DNA of 36,604 bases from NCBI GenBank assembly GCA_002440945.1, contig DJWG01000021.1, positions 3,313 to 39,916 of the forward strand, in the 5' to 3' direction. The notes under the pieces were generated by a model. It saw nothing but the letters and a program-made list of their open reading frames with translations. It made no database searches and was not told the origin of the DNA. The translations under genes and the position numbers were made by a program. This stretch comes from Rhodobacteraceae bacterium UBA6236. GTDB taxonomy: Bacteria > Pseudomonadota > Alphaproteobacteria > Rhodobacterales > Rhodobacteraceae. Shown one piece after another: positions 8,213-15,470 of this stretch. The first letter of the stretch is position 1; every line of letters begins with the position of its first letter.

Positions 8213-8226
8213 TTGATCCGAATGAC
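8213..8226. promoter_or_regulatory. Candidate PhnF operator 2 (TTGATCCGAATGAC)
   Basis: Matches operator 1 at 12 of 14 positions, including the continuous stretch ATCCGAATGAC. It lies 22 nt upstream of the second phnM start, inside the divergent phnM2-phnC promoter region. One arm is imperfect (TTGAT against GTCAT), so it may bind more weakly than the other two. Confidence 0.5.
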
Positions 8227-8262
8227 TTGCGCCGCAGTCTATGACGAAGCCCACACCGTTTC

Positions 8263-8280
8263 ATGAAGTTTGCTTGACGT
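8263..8280 (-). promoter_or_regulatory. Weak Pho-box-like repeat facing phnM2
   Basis: On the minus strand, ACGTCAA-GCAA-ACTTCAT has the 7-4-7 spacing with five of seven positions shared by the halves. Its distance to operator 2 (36 nt) differs from the 17-18 nt seen at phnF and phnC, so support is weak. Confidence 0.22.
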
Positions 8281-8304
8281 TTGCACCTTTGCCGGGATTT
8301 GGCT

Positions 8305-8322
8305 GCGTTACCTGACCGTCAT
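8305..8322 (+). promoter_or_regulatory. Pho-box-like direct repeat upstream of phnC
   Basis: GCGTTAC-CTGA-CCGTCAT shows the 7-4-7 Pho-box spacing with five of seven positions shared; the second half is close to the CTGTCAT consensus. A weak -10 candidate (GAAAAT, 8335-8340) follows after 12 nt. The gap to operator 3 is 17 nt, almost the same as the 18 nt at phnF, which supports a shared promoter design. Confidence 0.42.
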
Positions 8323-8339
8323 CCCGTCGCCACGGAAAA

Positions 8340-8353
8340 TTCATTCGGATGAG
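8340..8353. promoter_or_regulatory. Candidate PhnF operator 3, inverted (core TCATTCGGATGA)
   Basis: The 12-bp core at 8341-8352 is the exact reverse complement of the core of operator 1. It lies 36 nt before the phnC ATG and would cover the transcription start predicted from the -10 at 8335-8340. Confidence 0.6.
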
Positions 8354-8389
8354 ACGGCTGCGTTTCAGACCGGGCCGAGCCTGCCGGTC

Positions 8390-9196
8390 ATGGAACAGCA
8401 CATCCTTTCCCTGTCCGGCCTTGGCCGCAGCTTCGGCACCACCCGCGCGGTGGAAAATGTCACGCTTGATATCGCGCCGGGGCAATTCGTGGGCGTGATC
8501 GGCCGGTCAGGCGCGGGCAAGTCCACGCTTTTGCGGCTGATCAACCGGCTGGTGGACCCGACCGAGGGCCGCATCAGCTTTTGCGGCACCGATGTGACCG
8601 CGCTGAAGGGCCGGGCCCTGCGGGACTGGCGCCGCGATTGCGCGATGATCTTCCAGCAGTTCAACCTGGTCGAACGCCTTGATGTTCTGACCAACGTGCT
8701 GGTGGGGCGGCTTGCGGATCATGGTTTTGCGACCTCGATGCTCATGCGGTTTTCCGATGCGGAACGCGCGCAGGCGATCCGGGCGCTGGACCGGCTGGAT
8801 CTTGCGCCCCAGGCCCTGCAACGCGCGGGCACGCTGTCCGGTGGCCAGCAGCAGCGTGTGGCGATTGCCCGCGCTCTGGTGCAGAAACCGCGGATCATGC
8901 TGGCCGACGAACCGATCGCCAGCCTCGATCCGGGCAACGCCACCCGCGTGATGGAGGCGCTGCGCAGCATCAACCGCGAAGACGGCATCACCGTTCTGGT
9001 GAACCTGCACACCATCGACACCGCCCGCGCCTATTGCGACCGCATCATCGCCATGCGGTCGGGACGGGTCTTCTTCGACGGCACCGCCCGGCAACTGACC
9101 GACGATGTCCTGCGCGACATCTACGGCTCCGAAGGGCTGCCGTCCTTCAATCCTTCCGTGACCTCGACGGCGATCCGCCCCGCGGTTCCGGCCTGA
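8390..9196 (+). CDS. phnC: PhnC, phosphonate ABC importer ATPase
   Basis: A 268-aa ABC ATPase of the PhnC type. Walker A is GRSGAGKST, followed by [14 protein letters not shown]; the Q-loop [18 protein letters not shown] is characteristic of PhnC, the signature is [15 protein letters not shown] and Walker B is [13 protein letters not shown]. It energises uptake of phosphonates with PhnD and PhnE. The frame is open upstream to 8270, but the ATG at 8390 ([12 protein letters not shown]) fits the family N-terminus and leaves the regulatory sites outside the gene. First gene of phnCDE1E2 plus the hexapeptide transferase; phnD starts 24 nt after its stop. Confidence 0.93.
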   Translation: MEQHILSLSGLGRSFGTTRAVENVTLDIAPGQFVGVIGRSGAGKSTLLRLINRLVDPTEGRISFCGTDVTALKGRALRDWRRDCAMIFQQFNLVERLDVLTNVLVGRLADHGFATSMLMRFSDAERAQAIRALDRLDLAPQALQRAGTLSGGQQQRVAIARALVQKPRIMLADEPIASLDPGNATRVMEALRSINREDGITVLVNLHTIDTARAYCDRIIAMRSGRVFFDGTARQLTDDVLRDIYGSEGLPSFNPSVTSTAIRPAVPA

Positions 9197-9220
9197 TCCC
9201 CTGAAACCGGAGTGTTCTTC

Positions 9221-10123
9221 ATGCGTCTTCTTGCCACCACCGCGCTTGTCGCGCTGACCGCGCTGCCCGCCCTCGCCAACGACTGGCGCGCCGACTACAA
9301 GGTCGTGCGTTTCGGCGTCCTGTCGGGCGAAAACGAAAGCGACCGCGTCGCGCGGCTCAAGCCCTTCGAGCAGTATCTGGAAAAGACCCTTGGCGTGGAC
9401 GTCGAGATCTTCACCGCCGGCAATTATGACGGCGTGATCCAGGCGCTGGCCGCCGACCAGATCGAATTCGCCTTCCTCGGCTCGTCCTCCTATGCCGCCG
9501 CCTATACCGAAACCAATGGCGGTGTCGCGCCGCTTCTGGCGGCCAAGCAGGAAGACGGCTCGACCGGCTATTATTCAGTCGTCGTCACGCGCTGCGACAG
9601 CCCCTACAAATCCGTCGCCGACCTGAAGGGCAAGGTCCTGGCCTTCGCCGACCCGGATTCGACCTCGGGCTATCAGGTTCCGCTGTACAACCTGGTGCAG
9701 GAAGGCTTCGACCCCGCCTCCCATTTTTCGGCCACGCCCTTCTCGGGCAGCCACGAGGCGGGCGTGCAGGGGGTGGTCAACGGCCAGTTCGACGCCGCCG
9801 CGACCTATATCAACAACGAAAAGAACGGCATCCCGCAGCGGATGGAATCGAAGGGCATGATCGAGCCCGGTCAGGTCTGCGCGATCTGGAAATCGCCGGA
9901 GATCACCTCGGGGCCGTTCACGGCGCGCACCAACCTGCCGCAGGGCCTGATCGACGAAATGAAGGCCGCCGTCATGGCCGTGCCGACCGCCGATCCGGCC
10001 GCGCACAAGGAAATGTCGGGCGGCGAGAAATCGACCGCGGCGAGCTATGTCGAGGTCGATCACGCCCGCTACGAATGGACGATCCAGATGCGCGACTGGC
10101 TGAAGGCGCAGCGCCGCGGCTGA
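9221..10123 (+). CDS. phnD: PhnD, periplasmic phosphonate-binding protein
   Basis: A 300-aa substrate-binding protein of the phosphate/phosphite/phosphonate type. It begins with a Sec signal peptide of about 19 residues (MRLLATTALVALTALPALA). FGVLSGENESDRVARLKPF and FLGSSSYAAAY line the binding cleft, and ADPDSTSGYQVPL is the conserved phosphonate-oxygen-binding loop. The ATG at 9221 has GGAG at 9209-9212; the frame is open to a GTG at 9212 but that would lengthen the n-region without need. A strong stem-loop follows directly (10137-10167), as is common after binding-protein genes that must be made in excess. Confidence 0.94.
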   Translation: MRLLATTALVALTALPALANDWRADYKVVRFGVLSGENESDRVARLKPFEQYLEKTLGVDVEIFTAGNYDGVIQALAADQIEFAFLGSSSYAAAYTETNGGVAPLLAAKQEDGSTGYYSVVVTRCDSPYKSVADLKGKVLAFADPDSTSGYQVPLYNLVQEGFDPASHFSATPFSGSHEAGVQGVVNGQFDAAATYINNEKNGIPQRMESKGMIEPGQVCAIWKSPEITSGPFTARTNLPQGLIDEMKAAVMAVPTADPAAHKEMSGGEKSTAASYVEVDHARYEWTIQMRDWLKAQRRG

Positions 10124-10136
10124 TCCATGCCCTGAC

Positions 10137-10167
10137 GGGGGCGGTGCCGATGCGCCGCCCCCTTTTT
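10137..10167 (+). terminator. Intra-operon terminator/attenuator between phnD and phnE1
   Basis: GGGGGCGG (10137-10144) pairs with CCGCCCCC (10155-10162). The inner U-G, G-C and C-G pairs extend the stem to 11 bp with a 4-nt loop, and five T residues follow. This is a textbook intrinsic terminator placed between two genes of one importer, so it probably sets phnD expression above that of the permeases. Confidence 0.8.
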
Positions 10168-10184
10168 CTTGCCGGACTGGACCC

Positions 10185-11108
10185 ATGATCGCAGGACTTG
10201 CCCCCTCTGCCGCCGTTCTTGAATTCGAAAGCGCCTATGCCGCGCACCGAAGCCGCGCGCGTGTCGTGGCGCTGGTGACGGTGTTGGTGCTGGCGGTGCT
10301 GGTCGTGGTTTCGGCCGACTTCTCGGGGATCTTCCGGGTGACGCAGGTCACGCTTGCGGATGGCACAAGGGCGGATCGCTGGGTGATCCTGGCGGGATTG
10401 CCGAAACTTGGCGACTATATCGCCAAGACCATCCCCGAACTGTCATGGGCCACGCTTGGGGCCGATCTGGCGACCTGGTTCTGGCGCTGGCGGATATGGG
10501 CGGATCTGCTTGTGGAAACCGTTCTCATCGCCTTCATGGCCACCGTTCTGGGGCTTGCGGGCGGGTTCGTCCTGTCCTTCCCGGCCTCGCGCAATCTGGC
10601 GCCGAACCGCTGGGTGCTTTGGGGCGCCCGCCGGTTTCTGGAAATCGCCCGCACCGTGCCTGAAATCGTCTTCGCGCTGATCTTCGTCTTCTGCTTTTCG
10701 GTCGGGCCGCTGGCCGGGGTTCTGGCGATCGCGGTCCACACCACCGGGGCGCTCGGCAAGCTTTATTCCGAAGTGAACGAAAACATCGACATGCGCCCCC
10801 TGGAGGGCGTGAAAGCCTCGGGCGGCAGCTGGTTCGACCAGATCCGCTACGGCGCGGTGCCGCAGATCCTGCCCAACGTCATCAGCTACACGCTGCTGCG
10901 GTTCGAGATCAACGTCCGGTCGTCGTCGATCATCGGCTATGTCGGCGCGGGCGGGCTGGGGCAGGAATTGCGCACCGCCGTGGCCTTGGGCGAACACACC
11001 GACCTGTCGGCGCTGTTCGTCATCATCTTCGCCACCGTCATGATGATCGACTGGGGGTCGGAAAAACTGCGCCACCGGATCATCGGCTTCGGGAGGACCA
11101 CGTCATGA
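10185..11108 (+). CDS. phnE: PhnE1, phosphonate ABC importer permease
   Basis: A 307-aa inner-membrane permease with an N-terminal membrane segment (VVALVTVLVLAVLVVVSAD), a periplasmic stretch to about residue 95, then the typical ABC permease core. The cytoplasmic coupling (EAA-type) loop is EGVKASGGSWFDQIRYGAVPQILP, here split as EGVKASGGSWF and GAVPQILPNV. NVRSSSIIGYVGAGGLGQEL is characteristic of PhnE. It starts 17 nt after the terminator and overlaps the second permease by 4 nt (ATGA), suggesting a heterodimeric channel. Confidence 0.93.
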   Translation: MIAGLAPSAAVLEFESAYAAHRSRARVVALVTVLVLAVLVVVSADFSGIFRVTQVTLADGTRADRWVILAGLPKLGDYIAKTIPELSWATLGADLATWFWRWRIWADLLVETVLIAFMATVLGLAGGFVLSFPASRNLAPNRWVLWGARRFLEIARTVPEIVFALIFVFCFSVGPLAGVLAIAVHTTGALGKLYSEVNENIDMRPLEGVKASGGSWFDQIRYGAVPQILPNVISYTLLRFEINVRSSSIIGYVGAGGLGQELRTAVALGEHTDLSALFVIIFATVMMIDWGSEKLRHRIIGFGRTTS

Positions 11109-11956
11109 CGCATCCCGCCCCTGACATCGCCGCCGCTCGGGCCCTCGTGCCCGGGGCCTTCGACAAGCGGCCGAGCCCGCTGCGAATCGCGCTTTGGGCC
11201 GGGTTCATCGCGCTTTTTGGTTGGTGCCTTTACGACTTCAACTTTTCCCCCCTGCGGCTGTGGGAAGGGCTGGGGCGTCTGGGGCGCGTCCTGTCCTTCA
11301 TGTTCCCGCCGCATGTCTGGACCGATTGGCAAAGCATTTCCGAAATCTTCACCGGTCTGGCCGAGACGCTGTCGATGGCCTTCCTTGGCACCGCGCTTGG
11401 CGCGCTGGTGGCTTTTCCGCTGTCCTTCCTCGGGGCCAAGAACCTGAACCGGATCGGTGTCTTGCGCTTTGGTGTCCGGCGCGGCTTTGACATCATCCGC
11501 GCCTTCGAGACTCTGATCCTTGCGCTGATCTTCATCCGGGCCTTCGGGCTTGGCCCGCTGCCCGGGGTGCTTGCCATCGCGGTGGCGGAAGTGGGCGTGC
11601 TGGCCAAGCTTTATGCCGAAGCGATCGAGAACACGTCGAAAAAGCCGGTCGAGGGCATCGTCGCCTCGGGCGGGTCGGGGATGCAGGCGATCCGGTTTGG
11701 CGTCATGCCGCAGGTGATGCCGGTGGTCCTGTCGATCACGCTTTACAACTTCGAATCGAACGTCCGTTCGGGCACGATCCTTGGGATCGTCGGCGCGGGG
11801 GGCATCGGGTTCCTGCTGTCGGACCGGATCGGCGCCTACCGCTGGGACGAGGCCTGGTCGATCATCTTCCTGATCATCGGCATGGTCTACCTGATCGACT
11901 GGCTGTCGGCGCGGATCCGCGCCCGCTTCATCGGCAAATGGGAGGGCGTGCGGTGA
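11105..11956 (+). CDS. phnE: PhnE2, phosphonate ABC importer permease
   Basis: A 283-aa second permease of the same family, with the coupling loop [21 protein letters not shown] and the family motif [20 protein letters not shown]. It lacks the longer periplasmic insertion of PhnE1. It presumably pairs with PhnE1 around two PhnC subunits. ATGA overlap with phnE1 and GTGA overlap with the next gene show continuous translation. Confidence 0.92.
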   Translation: MTHPAPDIAAARALVPGAFDKRPSPLRIALWAGFIALFGWCLYDFNFSPLRLWEGLGRLGRVLSFMFPPHVWTDWQSISEIFTGLAETLSMAFLGTALGALVAFPLSFLGAKNLNRIGVLRFGVRRGFDIIRAFETLILALIFIRAFGLGPLPGVLAIAVAEVGVLAKLYAEAIENTSKKPVEGIVASGGSGMQAIRFGVMPQVMPVVLSITLYNFESNVRSGTILGIVGAGGIGFLLSDRIGAYRWDEAWSIIFLIIGMVYLIDWLSARIRARFIGKWEGVR

Positions 11957-12564
11957 AGACCCTGTCCGAAGCCCCGACGATCCACGAAACCGCCCAGGTG
12001 ATCGACTGCGACCTGGGCCGCTGGACCGAGGTCATGGCCCATGTCACGATGCGCGAAAGCACCTTGGGCGATTATTCCTATATCGTGAAGCACGGCAACG
12101 TGGTCTGGTCCACCATCGGCAAGTTCTGTTCGATCGCCGAAGGGGCGCGGATCAATCCGGGCAACCATGTCACCTGGCGGGCGAGCCAGCATCATTTCAC
12201 CTATCGCGCCGCGCAATACGGGCTGGGCGAGGATGACGAGGATTTCTTCCAGTGGCGCCGAGACCACTGGGTGTGGATCGGCCACGACGTCTGGATCGGC
12301 CACGGCGTGACGATCCTTGCGGGTGTCACCGTCGGAACCGGAGCGGTGATCGGTGCGGGGGCGGTGGTGTCGAAGGATGTCGCGCCCTATGAAATCGTCG
12401 GGGGCGTCCCGGCGCGGCATCTGAAGCGGCGGTTCACCGAAAGCCAGGCCGAAGCGATGCTGCGGATCGCCTGGTGGGACTGGTCGCATGACGACCTGCG
12501 CCGGGCGCTGGCCGATATCCGCGCGCTGCCCGTCGAGGGCTTTATCGAAAAATACGCTGTCTGA
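11953..12564 (+). CDS. Phosphonate-associated hexapeptide-repeat acyltransferase
   Basis: A 203-aa left-handed beta-helix protein of the xenobiotic/chloramphenicol acetyltransferase type. Hexapeptide repeats run from about residue 10 ([17 protein letters not shown]) and again in [33 protein letters not shown] and [14 protein letters not shown] family of such proteins is recurrently linked to phn loci (the phosphonate metabolism hexapeptide transferases); a role like PhnO, acetylating aminophosphonates, is plausible but unproven. I chose GTG 11953, which makes a 4-nt GTGA overlap with phnE2 and gives MKTLSEAP; an ATG at 11938 is also in frame. Last gene of the importer operon. Confidence 0.85.
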   Translation: MKTLSEAPTIHETAQVIDCDLGRWTEVMAHVTMRESTLGDYSYIVKHGNVVWSTIGKFCSIAEGARINPGNHVTWRASQHHFTYRAAQYGLGEDDEDFFQWRRDHWVWIGHDVWIGHGVTILAGVTVGTGAVIGAGAVVSKDVAPYEIVGGVPARHLKRRFTESQAEAMLRIAWWDWSHDDLRRALADIRALPVEGFIEKYAV

Positions 12565-12618
12565 GGGGCCGCCTGCGACAATTTGTCCATCGACAGCCCT
12601 TCCTTGGCGCCCCTAAGC

Positions 12619-12632
12619 TTGAGAAATATCAA
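12619..12632 (+). promoter_or_regulatory. FNR/CRP-family site (TTGAGAAATATCAA)
   Basis: Matches the FNR consensus TTGAT-N4-ATCAA at nine of ten defined positions, and also the looser TTG-N8-CAA used by Dnr/NnrR-type regulators. It lies 34 nt upstream of the DGC-protein ATG in a 102-nt gap. Distance and symmetry suit an activator or repressor of that gene. Confidence 0.6.
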
Positions 12633-12666
12633 GTCGTCAGGCACGTCCAACTGCTAAGGGTGGTCC

Positions 12667-13062
12667 ATGTCGTCACGCGCCCATCTGCCCCTTGTCTATT
12701 CCTGCTCTGGCTGTTCCAGCGCCGCACAGATGGCCAACCATCTGGCCATCGCGCTTGACCGGCGAGGCATCGCGGAAATGTCCTGCATCGCGGGTGTGGG
12801 GGGCGATGTTCCGAAACTGGTGCGGATCGCGACCTCTGGCCGGCCGATCATCGCCATCGACGGCTGCGCGCTGGCCTGCGTCAAGAACTGCCTTGCCCGG
12901 CATGGCGTCCAGCCGACCGAATACCACCTTCTGTCGGACCAGGGCGTTCGGAAGCGCTATCAGGCGGATTTCGATGTCGAGGAGGCCGAGCGGGTTCTGG
13001 AAACCATGATCGCCCAGAGGTCCGACGACAGCGAAGAGGTCAGGGCCGCCGTTTCGGCCTGA
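12667..13062 (+). CDS. DGC-domain putative zinc-binding protein
   Basis: A 131-aa soluble protein with the family's cysteine pattern: YSCSGCSSAAQMANHLA at the N-terminus, MSCIAGVGGD, then the naming motif IDGCALACVKNC. The cysteines probably bind zinc or another metal. The biochemical role of this family is not established. Start ATG 12667 is preceded by AAGGGTGG. It stands alone, behind an FNR-type site, and converges with the glycosyltransferase gene 3 nt away, so low-oxygen or nitrogen-oxide control is likely (inference). Confidence 0.8.
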   Translation: MSSRAHLPLVYSCSGCSSAAQMANHLAIALDRRGIAEMSCIAGVGGDVPKLVRIATSGRPIIAIDGCALACVKNCLARHGVQPTEYHLLSDQGVRKRYQADFDVEEAERVLETMIAQRSDDSEEVRAAVSA

Positions 13063-13065
13063 CCT

Positions 13066-13746
13066 TCAGCGCCGCGCCTGCCAGACGAACAGCGCCACCT
13101 GCGCGACCGTCCGTTCCGGCCGCACCGTGCGGAAGATATCGCGCATCATCGCCAGATCGGCACGCAGCCCCGTCAGCCATCCCCGTTTTGACGCCTTCGA
13201 GGGGCTTGCGACCTCGGGCCAGCGGACAATGGCGGTCGAAAGGCGCTGGCGCAGGATCATGTCATTCAGGAACACCTCGAAGCCGAAGCGCGGCAGGTCG
13301 GGCAGCCGGTGCAACTGGGCTTCCACCAGCGCCTTGGGGATCACCCGTTCGCCCGAGATGTAATCGACCCCAAGCGCCCGCCAGAGCCAGGGCGCATTGC
13401 CGCGCAGCGACAGCGTGACCTCGGCGCGGCTTTCGGCGACCGGCGCGATCAGGCGGGTGACGTGATCGGCGGTCAGGCCGGTCAGGTCGGCGTCAATCAG
13501 GACGATGTGGCTCGCGTCGATCTCGGCGATGCCACGGGCCAGGGCTGCGGTCTTGCCGCCGTTGCGGCCCAGCGCCAGCACCTCGGCGCCGTGCTGCCGG
13601 GCCACCTCGACCGTGCGGTCGGAAGATCCGTCATCGACCACCAGAACCCGGTCGATCAGCGGATGGTTCACCGTAGCGCCCAGAACCCGTGCGATCCGGG
13701 TCTCTTCGTTGAAGGCGGGAATCAGGCAGGCAAAGCGCGGGGTCAC
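13066..13746 (-). CDS. Family 2 glycosyltransferase
   Basis: A 226-aa GT-A glycosyltransferase with the N-terminus FACLIPAFNEETRIARVL, nucleotide-binding VVDDGSSDRT and metal-binding LIDADLTG (DxD-type). It resembles the short GT2 enzymes that transfer sugars to lipid carriers; donor and acceptor are unknown. No membrane segment is evident. It starts at GTG 13746 with a 4-nt GTGA overlap to the DedA-like gene and is the last gene of a four-gene coupled unit. Confidence 0.82.
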   Translation of the reverse strand: MTPRFACLIPAFNEETRIARVLGATVNHPLIDRVLVVDDGSSDRTVEVARQHGAEVLALGRNGGKTAALARGIAEIDASHIVLIDADLTGLTADHVTRLIAPVAESRAEVTLSLRGNAPWLWRALGVDYISGERVIPKALVEAQLHRLPDLPRFGFEVFLNDMILRQRLSTAIVRWPEVASPSKASKRGWLTGLRADLAMMRDIFRTVRPERTVAQVALFVWQARR

Positions 13747-14312
13747 GCGACCGCCTCCTTCTTGCGGCGGAAATACAGCATGGCGGCGATGAGCCCAAGG
13801 ATGACCAGCGCGACCAGCGCATAGGACCAGTCGCTTTCGCGCCAGGCTTCGCCGAAGATCCAGCCGATGCCGACCAGGATCAGCGATTTCGGCAAGGTGG
13901 CGACAAGGATCGCCGTGAAGAAGCGCCAGAAGGGCATCCGCGACGCGCCCGCCGCCAGAAGCGTGGCGAAGCCCAGGTAATGGGTGATCTTGCCGATGAT
14001 CAGGAACCGGACGCCACGGCGGCGGAAGCGGACGATCAGCCGCGCCAGCTGCACCCGCGTGACGCCCAGCCGGGTCAGCCAGGCGGTGCGGAAGAAGTTG
14101 TGGCCGTGGCGGCCCAGCTGATAGAGCATCACGTCGCCCGCGAGGTCCGACAGCACGACGCAGACGAAGACCGCCAGCGGATCAAGCAGGCCCAGCCGCG
14201 CCATGTAGCCCGCGGTGATCGAAACCGCCGGGCCCTCAAGCGTCGCCAGCGGCGCGAGGATCACGATCCCCCAGTTTTCGATCAGGTGAAGAAGCGTGTC
14301 CTGCGAAACCAT
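13743..14312 (-). CDS. DedA/VTT-family membrane protein
   Basis: A 189-aa inner-membrane protein with about four to five hydrophobic segments, including a C-terminal one (YALVALVILGLIAAMLYF) followed by a basic tail RRKKEAVA. LATLEGPAVSITAGYMARLG and LSDLAGDVMLYQLGR match DedA (SNARE-associated/VTT) proteins, which move or flip lipids such as undecaprenyl phosphate or phospholipids. The usual arginine-containing motif before the last helices appears as KITHYLGFATLLAAG, without arginine. It follows the GT21-like gene with no gap and overlaps the next by 4 nt, tying it to glycolipid handling. Confidence 0.78.
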   Translation of the reverse strand: MVSQDTLLHLIENWGIVILAPLATLEGPAVSITAGYMARLGLLDPLAVFVCVVLSDLAGDVMLYQLGRHGHNFFRTAWLTRLGVTRVQLARLIVRFRRRGVRFLIIGKITHYLGFATLLAAGASRMPFWRFFTAILVATLPKSLILVGIGWIFGEAWRESDWSYALVALVILGLIAAMLYFRRKKEAVA

Positions 14313-15470
14313 CTATTTCGCCGCTGCCGTCGCGGCCGCCGAAAGGCCGGCCAGCGCCGGTGCGGGGCGTTCCTCGGGCCCCATCGCGGTGCCGCGCCAC
14401 TCGAAGGACCGGCTGAGGAAGGTCGCCGCCCAGATCGCGGGGATCGCCAGATCGCGCAGTGGCAGGACAGCGATATTGCGCCAGCCCGCGGGCCAGCCTG
14501 CGCGTCGCATCAGGATCGCCTCGCCCAGATACCAGAGCGCGGCGTAGGCCAGCGCCAGATGCAGGTCTTGCCCGGTTGCAAGCAGCGCGGTCGCAAGGCT
14601 TGCCGTCGGCAGGACGGCACCGTTCATCGGTTCAAGCAGGAAGAAGCCCGGAAATCCGTCGCGCCGCACCCGGCTCCAGCGCAGCTGGCGCGAGACGACA
14701 TCGCCCAGCTTGCGGCGGCCGATCGGCTGCGGGTAGGGCAGCGGCGCCAGCGTCACCCGGCGGTTCATGCCGCGGATGGTGCGGGTGGCGGCCACGTCCT
14801 CGGCCAGCTGGCGGCCCAGAAGGCGCAGGCCGCCGGCCCGGTCCAGGAGCGGCTTGTTGAAGAACAGCGTCTTGCCTTGCGCAAAGCCGCGGCCAAGGCT
14901 GTCGGCCAGATATTGCAGCCGCGCCTGGTTGCCATTGAGGAAGGCACATTCCAGCCGCGCGGCCCAGCCTTCCGGGCGGCTGCCATAGGGCGGGGCCGAG
15001 ACAAGGCCGGTGTCAGGCCCCCAGCTGTCGATCAGGGTGGCGAGGTAATCGCGCGGCAGCAGCAGGTTGCTGTCGGTCATGCAGACCCATTCGGTCGTCG
15101 CCGCGTCCCAGCCCTTCAGCACATTGTCGAGCTTCGGGTTCCCGGTTTCGCGCGCGTCTCCGATCAGCAGCGTCGAGGGAACGTGGGGATACGCCGCCAT
15201 CAGGTGGCGCAAGAGCGGCAGCACCGGATCATTGGTCCGCTGGACGCAGAAGATCACCTTGTAATCGGGGTAATCCAGGTGGAACGAACTGCCGAGCGTC
15301 TCTTCGTCGAAGGCATCGCGTCCGCAGGCCGGGCGAAGCAGCGTGACCGGCGGGCGCCCGAAGAGCCCCCCGGCCCGCGGCGCGGAACCGGGGCGACGCA
15401 GGAACAGGGCGATGGACAGGAGGTGCAGGCAGAGAAGAAAGGCCGAAAGGCCGAACAGCGCCGCCACCAT
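14313..15470 (-). CDS. GT21-like (ceramide glucosyltransferase/HpnI type) glycosyltransferase
   Basis: A 385-aa membrane glycosyltransferase. An N-terminal hydrophobic anchor (AALFGLSAFLLCLHLLSIALF, about residues 4-24) precedes a GT-A domain with PPVTLLRPACG, MTDSNLLLP, QLAEDVAATR and the processive-type motif RQLRWSRVRR; hydrophobic segments follow at the C-terminus. Family members glycosylate ceramide, diacylglycerol or hopanoid precursors. The ATG at 15470 shares one base with the upstream stop (TGATG); a GTG at 15473 is in frame just before it. Its place between a phosphoesterase and a DedA-like protein suggests phosphorus-free membrane glycolipid synthesis, though the acceptor is not known. 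Confidence 0.78.
   Translation of the reverse strand: MVAALFGLSAFLLCLHLLSIALFLRRPGSAPRAGGLFGRPPVTLLRPACGRDAFDEETLGSSFHLDYPDYKVIFCVQRTNDPVLPLLRHLMAAYPHVPSTLLIGDARETGNPKLDNVLKGWDAATTEWVCMTDSNLLLPRDYLATLIDSWGPDTGLVSAPPYGSRPEGWAARLECAFLNGNQARLQYLADSLGRGFAQGKTLFFNKPLLDRAGGLRLLGRQLAEDVAATRTIRGMNRRVTLAPLPYPQPIGRRKLGDVVSRQLRWSRVRRDGFPGFFLLEPMNGAVLPTASLATALLATGQDLHLALAYAALWYLGEAILMRRAGWPAGWRNIAVLPLRDLAIPAIWAATFLSRSFEWRGTAMGPEERPAPALAGLSAAATAAAK

Noticed and set aside
8241..8258. A Pho box with standard spacing for phnM2
   Set aside because: One half (TCGTCAT on the minus strand) is good but the partner 11 nt upstream (CGGTGTG) does not match.
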